The notes below the pieces were generated by a model, which had not been told where the DNA came from, searched no databases, and saw only the letters and a program-made list of their open reading frames with translations. DNA of 64,000 bases from positions 1,482,055 to 1,546,054 of the forward strand of contig NC_018213.1 of the NCBI RefSeq assembly GCF_000219625.1, written 5' to 3'. The translations under genes were made by a program, and so were the position numbers. Positions 30,959-43,803 of the stretch are shown here, one piece after another; the stretch's first letter is position 1; each line of letters opens with the position of its first letter. The stretch comes from Zymoseptoria tritici IPO323 (taxonomy: Eukaryota; Ascomycota; Dothideomycetes; Mycosphaerellales; Mycosphaerellaceae).

Positions 30959-33900
30959 TCAAGTTCTTGTTGCAGCAGCCTTCACACCCTGCTTCTCGAA
31001 GATCTTCTCCAGAATCTCCAACCACCTCCGCGGGCGATCTCCCAACTCCCGACCCGGATTGCGGAATAGCTTCGCCATGACTTCCTTGCTCTTCGCTCGC
31101 AAGACCTTCAGCACGACCATGGTCCTCCAGTCCCGGACTTTCAAGCGCAGTCGATTGCCATCAACCACCACCACGCCCGCATACATGTGAAACACTGCCT
31201 CGCCGCACATCATCAACAGCGGGATCTCGGCCACCGGACTGGTCTCTTGCGCGTTGGTGAAGCGGGAAGAACTCTGCATGATGCTGTAGAAGGAGAGAAA
31301 CTTTATGTCGGGATTGAGAGACGTCTTGTTCACACTCGTCGGATGTAGGCCCAGTGATTGGTTGTTCGAGATGTTTCTCCAGCCCTTGCCGTCTTGCTTG
31401 ACGATCTTCGGGTAGAACGACCACGCGACTACGCTTGAAGCTAGGACATCGTTCTCGTCGGACTTCGTGTACTGTGGCGGAAGCATCACGAAGTTGCGAT
31501 TCCTGGTGTTGTGACGCATTCGGTTGAGAGCAGTGCGCTCGTCCGGTCCGAGATGTACGAAACCTGCATCGATGAGCGAGCTGAGGAGCTGCGCTTTGAG
31601 ATCTTCGATATTGCCCAGATTCTGTGATGAAAGAAAGTTCTTGTTGCAGAATGAAAACTCCGACATGTGTGGTGTGATGCAGATTTTGCGCCAAGTGGTA
31701 TAAGCGTTGTAGGCGGTCAAGAGGTCGGAGTCGCCACGCTTGAAGCCCAAGCGGACAGTGTCTGCTTGCTTCTTTTGGTGCATCGGATTGAGGAATGGCG
31801 TCTTTGACGAAAGTGTCGCGGCAGCAGTGAGTGCAAAGTCGAGGCAGCCGAAGTTGCTTCCAAGCAAGATCAGCTTTCCAAGCTGTGCGTCCAACGGAAG
31901 CTTTGCGAGTTGGTTTCCAAGTGGAGTGAGATCTTCGCCACTTGTCAATGCGCCCACTTCAACCAGAGCATCGATCGCTCTTCGAATGTTGCGGCTGGAC
32001 GGCGGGTCCAATGCCTGCGACAAAGCATGCTCGATATCGCCAAGCTTGCAGATTTTCACCCTCATCACAAGGTCCTGCAGTGACAAACGGAGCATCTCGG
32101 GCGTTTGTGCATCAACCATGATATGGTCGTGGCGATACTTGGTGAAGAGATGGAAGCAAAGGCCTTGCTGCACCCTCCCCGCTCTCCCTCGCCGTTGCTT
32201 AGCATTCGCGCGCGCAATAAAGCTCTGAATCAATCGAGACATCTGTCGACGCTCATCAAAGCGCATCTCCTTGTGCTTGCCGGTGTCGATCACACATGTG
32301 ACGTCTGGAATCGTGATACCCGTCTCGGCGATATTGGTAGCTAGAACGATTTTGCGAATGCCCGGCGGTGGAATCTCGAAAGCGGCTTGCTGATCTTCGC
32401 TCGAGAATGTGGAGTGCAGTGGGAACACTCTCCAGCCTTTTGCGAATCGTGGATGTCCGCATAGCATGTCGTTGACCTGACGAATCTCTGCTATACCTGG
32501 CAGAAAGACCAAGATTGCCTTGCTATAATCTTGATATTGAGCGTGGTGTCCAATCTTCTCAATGAGCTTGACGATCAAGCTGTAGTCGATGCGATATTCA
32601 TCGTAAGTGGCGAGAGTATTTCGAGTTTTCTTGCTGTATCCGTTCAGCTGTTGATCGCTTGTTCCCTTCTCTTGTGCGTCCTCCTCGTTGTTGTCTTCGT
32701 CGACGGCTGCGGTGGTAGCGTCCTCGTTTGTATGCCCTGTCAATTCGATGGCGTCCTCGAGAAACTTGGCCTCGACTGGGAAAGTCCGGCCAGGGACATC
32801 GATGATTGGCGCTCCATCCAGGTATTCGGAGAATCGCTGTGCATTGACAGTAGCACTCATGAGCACGACTTTGAGATCCGGTCGCTTCAACATGAGTGAG
32901 CGCAGCACAATCAAGAGGAAGTCTGTATCGATGCTTCTTTCATGGACCTCGTCGAGTATCAAGTGAGTGATATCGTTAAGCCCATTGGAGTTTTCCAACA
33001 TGCGTAGAACGATTCCAACAGTAGCATACACAAGTCGTGTCTGGGCCGTGGTCTGCGACTCTAAGCGAATGGCATAACCAACGAGAGAGCGAAAGGTGCC
33101 AACATCGCCTTTGTTCTCCCCCATCTCCTCGCTCACTCGCTGTGCCAGAGAGATCGCCGAGATTCTTCGCGGCTCGGTGCAGTAGATCTTGCAAGGCCGA
33201 CCGTTTGCTAGTTCGTTCTCGAGAATGAAAGCGGGCAACTGAGTGGACTTTCCACAGCCAGTCTCACCACATAGGATAGTGACCTGATGGCGCTGTATCG
33301 TGTCCAGTGCGGCGTTCCGGAAATGATACATGGGGAGGTTCTTGCGACCGACCAGCATACGTTGGTATGCTGGAGTGGAAGTCTTTCGAGCCCACATCTG
33401 CTGGAGCTCCTCGATGACCTCTGGTTGTTGCATTCTGCGCGTTCCCGACTTCACCGGCGTTGAGCTTCCACTCGTCCCATCAAGTCGACGACGAGTGTTC
33501 ACATTGAAGACAACCTCGTCATCGTCTTCATCGTCAGTGCTGGAATGTCGATCAACCAATGCGCGCACCTCTTTCACAGTCGCGCATTCTTCTGCCTGAG
33601 CGTGTTCTGCCTTGGCTCGCGTGAACTCATCCCAGAGGTCCCGAAAAGCTGCGGAAAGTCGAAGATGGACTTTCTCTTCCTTGGGAGATCCGGAGAATAT
33701 CAGAAACAGTGCTGCGGTGGCGACAAAAGCTTCGCTCTGAGCAGTATCGGGCGTTGCGGTCTGGACCATGGTAATAACGGTTTTCAGCGGCCTATACTGG
33801 ACTGTGACGGATGGCAAGAAGACGTGCTCGAAAGACTCTTGCTGCTTGGTCCACTGTATGGTCACAGAATGCCTGCTGGCATACGTGGTAGGCGAGATCA

Positions 33901-35350
33901 TTCTGTAAGCTTGCTTGCATTTTGCGTCCCGAGCTTTGCAGGCTTCTTCCAGTACTCTTTTCGGGTTCATGCCCACAAGTCTGCCAAAGTCACGAATCGT
34001 GACGCCTTCTCCCGCTCCTTCACCAGAACTTCCTCCAGCAGCAGAGTCGCTCACACCAGGTAGCGCATCGAACATGCCACTGAGGAGGTCGTCGTCTTCA
34101 GCTGCGTTCGTTGCCGCCAGGAGCTCTTGGCCCATTCTTTCTGCCTCGTCACTGACTCCAGACGGCGGTGTCGAGGTTACTGATGAACGTGCAGGAGTTG
34201 GGTCATGATTGTCGTGGAGCTGTAAACGCCTTCGTTCTGCAGTATCACGCACGAGGCTGATTTTGTGTGCGGCCCAATGGGCGTCCGCTTCGCGTTGATC
34301 GAACAGCACGTCATTCTCGATCTTCTGCAGCTTTTGTTCCAATTTGCGTTCACCGGAAGACCTGTTCGCCGGCGCCTTCGATTGTTTCGAGGATTTCTTC
34401 TTGCCGACAGTACTGGCATCAACGTCTGGGTTCAGCTCGTACAACCTCGCCTTGGTACGTAGATAGACCGAAAGAAGCTCATCGGGCTCCATGTCACTCT
34501 CAACATCGCTGACTTCAACTGACTTCTCTTCATTGAGACCACTGTCTTTGCCGTCGATTGTCTCTGGGAGGGATGTGTCCATGGTTTTGGCAGCCTTCCA
34601 ATCCTTCGTTTCCAGCTCGACAGCTTCCTCTGGCTCATCTCCGTCATCCATGTTGACTCTCTGCCGCTCAAAGTCGTAGTCGTCCAACTCGCCAACATCG
34701 CAATGAAGTGCCAGCCATTCCAGACATTCTTCGAGACCCCACAGTGAGCCAACCGTACTCTGTGATGGTGGAGACGATATGACCCAGCCGACAACATCAT
34801 TCACTCGTTCTAACGGAAACGCAAGATCAAGGAGACATTGCCGTAACTGCCATACCTTTGCGACCAAGTCATCTCCAGTCGGAGATGCTGGTTTCTTTTG
34901 CGAGTTGACATCGTTCTTCAGATCTGCGAGAGTGAGATCCAAGATCTGCTGCATCAACTCATCAGGCAGCCAGTCCCGCACTGAGAGATATTCCGACTGA
35001 CCGCGCAGTAAGCGCTTGTCAGTCTGCAGACGAACAACCTGGCGCGACACTTCCTTCTTGACTTTGGCTCCATATTTCTCGACGAACTGCTGTAGTTCCG
35101 ATGCCTCGAGCTGAGCTTCAAGTTCTTCCGGGCTGAGCTCGTGCAGTTCCCGTTCTGTTGAAACGACTGCTGGACTCGCGGTCTCGATGACCTGAGTTTC
35201 GACAGATGTTTTCTCGCTGGGCGACGCCACGCCTGATGTTGTTGTACTGGGAGCTTCAGACTCTGCCTTTGGTTTGGATGCTACCGATGTCGTGGCAAAG
35301 CCTCTTGCGGGGTTTGTGGGCTTTTTCTTTTTCTTCGTCCCACCTGCCAT
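30959..35350 (-). CDS. DExH-box RNA helicase (DHX29/YLR419W-like)
   Basis: An intronless 1463-residue protein. A lysine-rich start (MAGGTKKKKKPTNP) precedes a 650-residue N-terminal extension with acidic and coiled segments. The helicase core shows motif I GETGCGKSTQ at about residue 695, Ia TEPRRISAISLAQRV, motif II DEVH at about 800, motif III SAT, ETGITIPDVTCVIDTG and motif VI QRRGRAGR at about 1050. Helicase-associated HA2 and OB-fold regions follow. The DEVH box and long N-terminus place it with the DHX29/DHX36/DHX57 subgroup of DEAH/RHA helicases, in fungi YLR419W. These act on structured mRNA and ribosomal initiation complexes. The start at 35350 was chosen over codons upstream because MAGGTKKKK is the usual family start. 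The gene is head to head with Gcn1. Confidence 0.9.
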   Translation of the reverse strand: MAGGTKKKKKPTNPARGFATTSVASKPKAESEAPSTTTSGVASPSEKTSVETQVIETASPAVVSTERELHELSPEELEAQLEASELQQFVEKYGAKVKKEVSRQVVRLQTDKRLLRGQSEYLSVRDWLPDELMQQILDLTLADLKNDVNSQKKPASPTGDDLVAKVWQLRQCLLDLAFPLERVNDVVGWVISSPPSQSTVGSLWGLEECLEWLALHCDVGELDDYDFERQRVNMDDGDEPEEAVELETKDWKAAKTMDTSLPETIDGKDSGLNEEKSVEVSDVESDMEPDELLSVYLRTKARLYELNPDVDASTVGKKKSSKQSKAPANRSSGERKLEQKLQKIENDVLFDQREADAHWAAHKISLVRDTAERRRLQLHDNHDPTPARSSVTSTPPSGVSDEAERMGQELLAATNAAEDDDLLSGMFDALPGVSDSAAGGSSGEGAGEGVTIRDFGRLVGMNPKRVLEEACKARDAKCKQAYRMISPTTYASRHSVTIQWTKQQESFEHVFLPSVTVQYRPLKTVITMVQTATPDTAQSEAFVATAALFLIFSGSPKEEKVHLRLSAAFRDLWDEFTRAKAEHAQAEECATVKEVRALVDRHSSTDDEDDDEVVFNVNTRRRLDGTSGSSTPVKSGTRRMQQPEVIEELQQMWARKTSTPAYQRMLVGRKNLPMYHFRNAALDTIQRHQVTILCGETGCGKSTQLPAFILENELANGRPCKIYCTEPRRISAISLAQRVSEEMGENKGDVGTFRSLVGYAIRLESQTTAQTRLVYATVGIVLRMLENSNGLNDITHLILDEVHERSIDTDFLLIVLRSLMLKRPDLKVVLMSATVNAQRFSEYLDGAPIIDVPGRTFPVEAKFLEDAIELTGHTNEDATTAAVDEDNNEEDAQEKGTSDQQLNGYSKKTRNTLATYDEYRIDYSLIVKLIEKIGHHAQYQDYSKAILVFLPGIAEIRQVNDMLCGHPRFAKGWRVFPLHSTFSSEDQQAAFEIPPPGIRKIVLATNIAETGITIPDVTCVIDTGKHKEMRFDERRQMSRLIQSFIARANAKQRRGRAGRVQQGLCFHLFTKYRHDHIMVDAQTPEMLRLSLQDLVMRVKICKLGDIEHALSQALDPPSSRNIRRAIDALVEVGALTSGEDLTPLGNQLAKLPLDAQLGKLILLGSNFGCLDFALTAAATLSSKTPFLNPMHQKKQADTVRLGFKRGDSDLLTAYNAYTTWRKICITPHMSEFSFCNKNFLSSQNLGNIEDLKAQLLSSLIDAGFVHLGPDERTALNRMRHNTRNRNFVMLPPQYTKSDENDVLASSVVAWSFYPKIVKQDGKGWRNISNNQSLGLHPTSVNKTSLNPDIKFLSFYSIMQSSSRFTNAQETSPVAEIPLLMMCGEAVFHMYAGVVVVDGNRLRLKVRDWRTMVVLKVLRAKSKEVMAKLFRNPGRELGDRPRRWLEILEKIFEKQGVKAAATRT

Positions 35351-35698
35351 CCTGATGTGAAAATGGCAATCCTGCTGATGTTGGTGTAGTGATAAACGAG
35401 TGTAAATGTTGCCCGTGCAAAGCACAAAAGTTTGGAGATCGACGCGGGGCGTTCAGACTTCAGTCTTCACCAGTCATCAGAAAGCCAAGCCATCACGAGC
35501 ATCTTACTCTTCGTCACACACTTCTTCAATACCGCTCTTTACCGACTCGACTATTACGCCGCTGGGATCGCATCGCATTGCATTGGCATTTATGGTGATG
35601 GTGGAAGGACTACGTTCGCTCAGCACAAGAGAGGCGGGGAGGACAACGACCACCTGAAGTTGGAGAAAAGTTATCTTGCGACTGAAGACACCTGCGAC
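35351..35698. promoter_or_regulatory. Divergent promoter, RNA helicase and Gcn1
   Basis: The 348 bp between two divergent start codons serves as promoter for both. An upstream ATG at 35592 in the Gcn1 leader is out of frame with Gcn1. No TATA box recognised. Confidence 0.55.
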
Positions 35699-38600
35699 AT
35701 GGCGGAAGATACTCCGGTGATCAATGGCGATCACAGTGTGGATATATGGGAGCTGCGCCAGTCGCTAATGACCAGCTCGACGATACGGCGAACATCCGAA
35801 CTGCAGAGTATTCACGACCAGCTTGTCAGTGGAGGTAGGCTAGAACCACGAATTCTTGCTACATGTGCGTTTTTAACAAGTATGCAGCTATTCCAGCTCC
35901 ACGAGTCCCAGCAATCGGGCGTATTCTGTTCGATACATACGCTTTCTACGTCGATACGCGTTCTCGGCAAGCCGTGGAGAACTGCCTTTCAGCCATTGCG
36001 AGCTCGCCCGAAGCACCGAAGCTCATACCTGGTCTGGTCAGCCTCATATTCGAAGAGTCAAGCAAGCCAACGATTGCACCGGGAAGTGCGTTTGTCCTGG
36101 TGCGATGGAGCTCGCTTCTCGTTCAACATGCGGCGAAAGAGAAAGATCTTTGGGAGCTTTGGGGGAAGAAAGCGCTCGCAGCGATGGCCAATGCTTTGGC
36201 CACCGTTCAGCAATACTACAAAAAGGACAATGACAGCGCGAGAGTCACGGCCGTGCGTGTATCAAGACGGGCGATACGAGCGCTGCTCAAAGCTCCATTC
36301 GGACCGGAAGCCATCACCGCGTGTATCGACTCTCTTACAGCGAAAACTCCGGCTCCGGCACCCAGAAATGCGATCGTTCTCGGTATCATTGCGGGTGTCT
36401 GCAAGAGGTTGCCCAACGCATCCGTCTTGGTCGATGCAAAGAAGGAGGACTATATCGCTTTCTATCTTCGGGAAATCCTTGGTTCTCGAACGCCAGTTGC
36501 CAAGTTCATTGCCCACGCATTGAAAGACTTCTTTGCTGCATACGTATCTCTGGACGATCTGAAGAAGGACGTCGTTCCAGCTATGGACAAGGCTCTCCTC
36601 AGAGCACCAGAGGTCGTGCTTGATGATCTGCTCTGTCCGGTCTTCGCAGCACTCCCCGAAGAAATGGATCTGTCAGAAATCATGGTCGCCTTGCTCAGAC
36701 CACTCCTCGCTAATGTTAAATCGACAAAAGAGTCAATACGGCAGGGAGCCTTTCGGACGTTCAGTATTCTAGCGCAAAGGTCTTACGAAGAGAAGTCAAT
36801 AGAGAAGGCTGCTGATGAAATCTTGACTCCGCTCAAGGCCAACAAGGTACCGGCGGCAGATCAGCGTGTGCTCCACGCCAACATGCTGAGTACGCTGCAT
36901 CCAAAGCCATCGCTTGTATCCAAAGTACCCCAAGGCCTAGTCGCTGTATTGGGCAAAGAGGCCAACGAGGTTGCAGCAGCAGCGGAGCTGAATTGCGTAG
37001 GAACGTATGTGCGCTCCGCGCTGACCACCAGCACGAAGCTGGACAACGGCATCATCGAAGCTTTTGTCAAAGGCGTCCAGGAGAAGCGACTGCCTATACG
37101 CAGACTGTGGACGATGCAGCTTGCAGAATGTCTGCACATGAAATCTGCAGATGATTTGTCCCTGGAAGGTCCCGCGCAACTAGCCGATGCGACGGCTGGA
37201 AGACTGCTTGACATCATCCACGAAGTCATTGCAAACCCGCTACCAGCTGTACAAAACGGCCAGGTCGCTGCTGCATGCGCTACATGTGCGATATGTCTGG
37301 ACTCAGTGCCCTACATGACGATGTCCAAGAGCAAGTCGATTGTCGAGAAAGCTTTGATTGAGGAGAAAGTGTTGATGCTTGAGCCGAAACCATCTTTCTT
37401 GCTGAACCCGCGGATTTACACCAAATTGACTGCCGAGGAGGACATGAGGTGGTTCCTGTACGCGGTCGAGGCCGCAGTCAAGAAGCTCGACAAAGCTGGC
37501 GATCGGCCGGCAGCGTCAAAGGCTCTGGCACAGTCGATAATCTATTTTGTGGCTGCCTCTGGTATCCCGCGCGATGTCAGGAAACATGCGACTGACATGA
37601 TCACTCGACTGTACGCTCAAAATCCTTCCTCTACGGCTGACACCTTCGTCAGTGGATTGTGGCAGTGGTGTGAAGACGTCGAGCTCGACGTCAAAGACAG
37701 TGCTGCGATCGCTTCCAAGACTGGTAGGAACGAGCTTCACAAGGTCGTGAGGGCTCTATGCCTTGATACCGAGACTGCTGCAAGACTAGGGTGCGCTGTG
37801 GAGAAGGACATCGTTGAAGATCAGCTTCTTAGGATGCTCGTTCTGTGCAGGCCACAACTCATACCCAAAGCAGCGTGGATTGACCTATGTCTCCGCACTT
37901 CAACGGATCCCGGCGCGTTAGCAGAGAGGCGTTCGCAGGACTGTCTCGACCGAATCATCGCGGTCACCGAGAGTTCGACGTGGAAACCATTGCCGGCGTT
38001 TCAATCTGCTGCTTGCGCCGCCGCCGCGGATCTCGCTTTCGTGGCGCCTGAGGTTTTGACTCCGCTTATTGTCGCCCAGATTAGCTCAGATCTCGATCCG
38101 ACACAGCTGTACGACATTGGTCCTACCGAGGCCGCAATGTTCCGCACACCGGAAGGTACGGCTTTCATTGATGTTCTGTCGAAGCCCGGCGCGACACGCG
38201 AGATCAGCAAAAACGACAAAGACTACGACACCCTGAAATGGGAACAAGAGCTTAGAGCGCAGCTTGCGCAAAAGAAAGGACAAACGAAGAAGCTCACAGC
38301 CGACGAGCAAGCCAAGGTCAACGCGCAACTGACGAAGGAATCTGCGATACGCAAGAGCATTGCAGAGGTTGACTCGCGATTACGGCGAGGCATCGGCATG
38401 ATCGGCGCATTATCGACTGGACCACCCACGGAGGCTGAATCTTGGTTTGGTCCTTCGGTGAAACTTCTATTCGAGGTCATTCAAGCGGGAGCCAGCCTTA
38501 TCCTTGGTGATGCCGCTTCACTGGGCTACCTGCAATGCTCCGAGAAGATTTCCACTCGTCTCGGACCAATGCGACCTTTCACCGGCGTTGCTACTCTTCG

Positions 38601-41600
38601 TGCCGCCGGCATTACCATTCTGCCGGAGAACCTTTTGGCGGAACCCCTGGGAGATCTTGTGACACGAGTACTGTACCGTCTGCGCGCCCTCGGAGAGCAG
38701 CGACCGTTCGACACAGTCTCTCTGAGCTATCTTCTTGCTTTGATATTTGTGGTGCTCGAGAACGGAGGTGTCGACCGCACCGGCGAAGATGCAGACGAGC
38801 AAATTGTGCTCGCCATTGAGTTCTTGTCGTATCATACTGGAACCTGCAGCGATGTTCGCCTTCCCCGCGAGAAGCTTCTCGGCACGCTCATTGCATCTAT
38901 GCAAAGATATACGCAGCATTTCAAGCCAGCGAAGGATTGCTTCACTGATCTATGCCGATGCGTTGCAGTCAACATGTCCATGGCTGAGACCGACGTCGTA
39001 GTCAAGGGCGCTATCGTGGCCGACTCCTCGATTCGGAGCGCTGTGCTGCAAGCTGTCAGTGCGGAGCTTGAGCTTTCAGACCGCGAGTTCTACGTTGAGA
39101 TCTGGCTCGCTTGCCACGATGACGATGAGGAAAACGCTGCTGTCGCGCATGAGATCTGGGAAGAGAATCAGCTCAAGGTTCTTCCTGATGCTGCTGTTCA
39201 ATGTTTGCCATACCTTGAAGCGAGGGACTCTCAGCTCCGACGTGCTGCAGCCCGGGCGGTGGCGGCTGCCGTCACAGAGCACTCTTCCATGTTCAGCGAT
39301 ATCCTCAAGAAGATCGAGGACGCCTACGTTGAAGCTGCGAAGCCGAAGAAACCGCTCGTCGATAAGTACGGCATGCCACTCAAGAAGGAGGTCACCGACA
39401 CTTGGGAGTCCAGGCACGGATATGCTTTAGCATTCCGCGAGCTTGCGGCAATCTTCCCATCTGAAGAGTTATCGCCATTTCTCACATTCCTCATTGAGCG
39501 AGGCCCACTGAGCGACAATCACGCTGGAGTGCGCGATAGTATGGTCGACGCCGCCACCCAGATCGTATCGGTACGCGGCAAAGAAAAAGTCGAACCCCTG
39601 ATGGAGCTGTGCGAAAACACTCTGCAGAACACAAGCAGCGCATCTCAAACGCAGGATCTCGTAAATGAGGCGGTGGTCATCCTTTATGGTGCGATTGCTC
39701 GTCATCTGCCTAAGGGCGACGAGCGTGTTCCTAAGGTGGTCAATCGTCTTCTCGAGACCCTCAGCACCCCGTCGGAATCGGTGCAATACGCTGTGGCGCA
39801 ATGTTTGCCACCTCTCGTACAGGCCTCGACCGACCAGGCAACGCAGTATCTTAAGCAGATGATTGACGAGATGCTGCACTCGAAGAAGTATGCTGCTCGT
39901 CGTGGTGCCGCGTATGGTCTTGCGGGTATCGTTAAAGGCAGGGGTATCTCGATACTGCGGGAGACGAGACTCTTGTCCACCCTGAGAAGCGCAGCCGAGA
40001 ATAAGAAAGATACGAACGAGCGTCAAGGAGCTTTCCTTGCACTCGAATTGCTGTCACTCCTGCTCGGACGTGTGTTTGAGCCATATGTGATCCAAGTGGT
40101 ACCTCAACTTCTGGTCGGCTTTGGAGACAGCAGCGCCGATGTCAGAGAGGCGTGTTTGGACGCCGCAAAGACCTGCTTCTCATCATTGAGCTCTTTCGGT
40201 GTCCACCAAGTTCTTCCGACTCTGCTCGACGGTCTGAACGAGGATCAATGGCGCAGCAAGAAAGGAGCATGCGACTCTCTGGGAGCCATGGCATACCTTG
40301 ATCCTCAACAGCTGGCCGTCAGTCTGCCCGAGATCATCCCACCACTCACTGAAGTCCTCAATGACAGCCACAAGGAGGTGCGTGGCTCGGCGAACCGCAG
40401 TCTGCAGCGTTTCGGAGAAGTCATCAGCAATCCGGAAGTCAAGTCACAAGTCAGCATCCTACTGAAAGCGCTCAGTGACCCGACAAAGTACACAAACGAC
40501 GCTCTCGACGCGCTGATCAAGGTCAACTTCATCCATTACCTCGACGCACCTTCATTGGCACTCGTGGTGCGCATCCTCGAGCGTGGCTTGGGAGACCGGT
40601 CAGGCACGAAGCAAAAGGCTGCTCAGATTATTGGCAGTCTTGCACATCTTACCGAGCGAAAAGACCTCATCGCTCACTTGCCCATCCTGGTCGCCGGTCT
40701 ACGTGTCGCCATCGTCGACCCAGTCCCCACTACTCGTGCCACGGCCTCCAAGGCGCTTGGCTCGACTATTGAGAAGCTGGGCGAGGATGCTCTGCCCGAT
40801 CTCATCCCGAGCTTGATGTCAACACTGAAATCTGATACAGGTGCTGGCGATCGTCTGGGCAGTGCTCAGGCCCTCAGCGAAGTGCTGGCTGGTCTTGGTA
40901 CCAGTCGCTTGGAAGAGACTCTCCCAACAATTCTGCAGAATGTGTCCAGCTCGAAGGCTTCCGTACGCGAAGGCTTCATGTCGCTTTTCATCTTCTTGCC
41001 CGCTTGTTTCGGAAACAGCTTTGCAAACTACCTGTCCAAAATCATTCCGCCAATTCTGGCCGGACTGGCGGACGATGTCGAGTCTATTCGCGAGACCGCC
41101 CTACGTGCCGGGCGTCTACTCGTCAAGAACTTTGCGACCCGCTCAGTCGATCTACTTCTGCCCGAGCTCGAACGTGGTCTTGCAGATGACAGCTATCGTA
41201 TCCGTCTCAGCTCCGTGGAATTGGTTGGTGATCTGCTCTTCAACCTCACTGGTATCAGCGGGAAGACCGAGGCCGAAGATTTGGAGGAGAACGCCAACGA
41301 AGCCGGTGCTTCCCTTCTTGAAGTTCTCGGAGAAGACAAGCGCAACAGAGTGCTGTCTGCGTTATACATCTGCCGCTGCGATACTTCTGGCATGGTCCGC
41401 ACGTCGGCTATGAACGTCTGGAAGGCTTTAGTGTCATCACCACGCACGCTGCGCGAGCTCGTTCCAACTCTTACACAACTCCTCGTTCGAAGATTGGCGA
41501 GCTCGAACATGGAGCAGAAGGTCATTGCCAGCAACGCCCTCGGCGAACTCATCAGAAAGGCAGGAGAAGGCGTGTTGGCCACGCTGCTTCCTGTTCTCGA

Positions 41601-43803
41601 GCAGGAATTGCAGACCTCGCACGACACAGATGCCAGACAAGGTATCTGTTTCGCTCTTCGCGAACTCATTACTGCTTCCACCCCAGACGCTCTCGAGGAC
41701 TACGACAAAATCCTGTACTCCATCGTCCGCACTGCTCTTGTCGACACCAACAAGAATGTTCGTGATGCGGCTGCTGAGGCGTTTGACTCGATGCAGAAAG
41801 CACTTGGTAAACGAGCTGTTGACCAGGTGCTGCCACATCTCCTCAACCTGCTGCGCTCCGAAGATGACAAAGACAATGCACTGTCTGCACTCCTGACCTT
41901 GCTGAACGAGACCACAAGATCCAACATCATCCTGCCGAACTTGCTACCCACACTTCTCAAATCGCCAATCTCGGCCTTCAACGCCAATGCGATGGCCGAA
42001 CTGGCAACGGTCGCTGGGCCAGCAATGACAAGGAGACTTCCGAACATCCTTAACTCTCTCATGGACAACATTGTCGCTTGCAAGGACGACGACCTGGAGG
42101 CGGAGTTGAGCTCCTCCTTCGATGCAATTCTGCTGTCGGTCGATGAATACGACGGACTGAACACGATGATGAGCGTCATGCTCGCACTCGCGAAACATGA
42201 TGACCACCGCAGACGTGCTGCCGCGGATCAACATTTGGCTGTATTCTTTGAGCAGACCGAGATCGACTTCTCGCGCTACTACCCGAACCTCATCAGTGCT
42301 CTGCTGATCGCATTTGACGACAGCGACAAAGAGGTTGTCAAGGCAGCGTGGACCGCATTAAGTGCCCTCACGAAGCAGCTGAGGAAGGAAGAGATGGAGT
42401 CGCTTGTGGGCTCCACCCGCCAAACTCTCAACCAGGTTGGCATCGCTGGACACAACTTGCCTGGTTTCTCGCTCCCCAAGGGCATCAACGCCATTCTGCC
42501 GATCTTCCTGCAGGGTTTGATGAATGGTTCCATGGAGCAGAGAACACAAGCTGCGCTTGCCATCTCCGACCTCATCGACCGTACAAGTCCAGACGGTCTC
42601 AAGCCATTCGTGACGCAGATCACTGGTCCACTCATTCGTGTCGTGTCCGAACGATCGACCGAGCTCAGGGCCGCTATTCTGCTCACTCTCAACAATTTGC
42701 TCGAGAAGATCCCCACCTTCCTCAAGCCTTTCCTGCCGCAGCTGCAACGCACTTTCGCAAAATCTCTTGCGGACCCATCAAGCGAAGTCCTGCGCACCCG
42801 AGCTGCAAAGGCCCTGGGCACGCTGATCACCATGACCCCAAGAATCGATCCTTTGATCGCGGAGCTCGTGACTGGGTGCAAGACCACGGACGCGGGTGTC
42901 AAGAATGCCATGCTCAAGGCTCTGTACGAGGTCGTAAGCAAGGCAGGCACGAACATGAACGACGCCTCGCGCGCCTCCATCCTCGGACTTATCGATTCCG
43001 ACTCTGGCGACGCCGATGATGCGACCTCTATCACTCATGCCAAACTCCTCGGCGCTCTGATCAAGGTCATGCCAGTCGAATCCATCACGCCTCTCGTCAA
43101 AAGCCGCGTCCTTACGAACCACTTCACACATTCCTCCATCCTTGCCCTCAACGCCGTGCTGCTCGACGCCCCGACTGTACTCACGGACAACTACGACGAA
43201 ATCACACGCAACGTCATTGTACAAGGTATCAACAGCACCCAGACCTTCGTCGCCGATAACGCCGTGCTGGCTGCGGGCAAGTACCTCCTCTCGGACTCCA
43301 GCGACAAGTCATTCGAGGCCGCCAAGCCTCTCATGCAGGCTCTCGCCGACGCTCTCACCCCTGGCAAATCCGTCGACACCCGTCGCCTCTCGCTGGTGGT
43401 GATTCGCACCGTGAGCCGGGCAAATAATTCCGAGCTCATCCGCCCCCACTACGCTACGATCGTGCAGCCGCTTTTCAAATGCGTGCGCGACATGGTGGTA
43501 CCCGTCAAGCTGGCAGCAGAGGCAGCTTTCGTTGCCATTTTCGAGGTGGTAGAGGAGGAGGGTGCCGTGTTTGAAAAGTACCTGAATAGCTCGGCGGGCG
43601 CTGGGTTAAATGCCGCGGATAAGAGGAGTCTGATCGAGTACTTCAAGAGAATTGCGTTGAGGTTGGCTGGGCAGGCGAGGGAGAGGAAGGAGGCGGAGGG
43701 TGGGCAGGGTGGACTGGGGCTGAGTAGCGATGAGAAGGAAGATGAGAAGGAGGTTTGGTGCGTGGGTAAGGTTGATCTGGGTAGCAGTGGGTTTGAGGAT
43801 TGA
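35699..43803 (+). CDS. GCN1: Translational activator Gcn1
   Basis: Exons 35699-35834 and 35888-43803, with a 53-nt intron, give 2683 residues, the usual size for Gcn1. The first exon supplies MAEDTPVINGDHSV and joins at AIPAPRVPAIGRI. Almost the whole protein is HEAT repeats (for example GLRVAIVDPVPTTRATASKALGS, LVDTNKNVRDAAAEAFDSM). The central section, around GDSSADVREACLDAAKTCFSSL and the following repeats (about residues 1330-1800), is the region similar to the HEAT domain of eEF3. The C-terminal part contains the segment that binds the RWD domain of Gcn2. On stalled ribosomes Gcn1 with Gcn20 activates Gcn2 for general amino-acid control. The second exon is 7.9 kb without interruption, the longest in the window. 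Confidence 0.96.
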
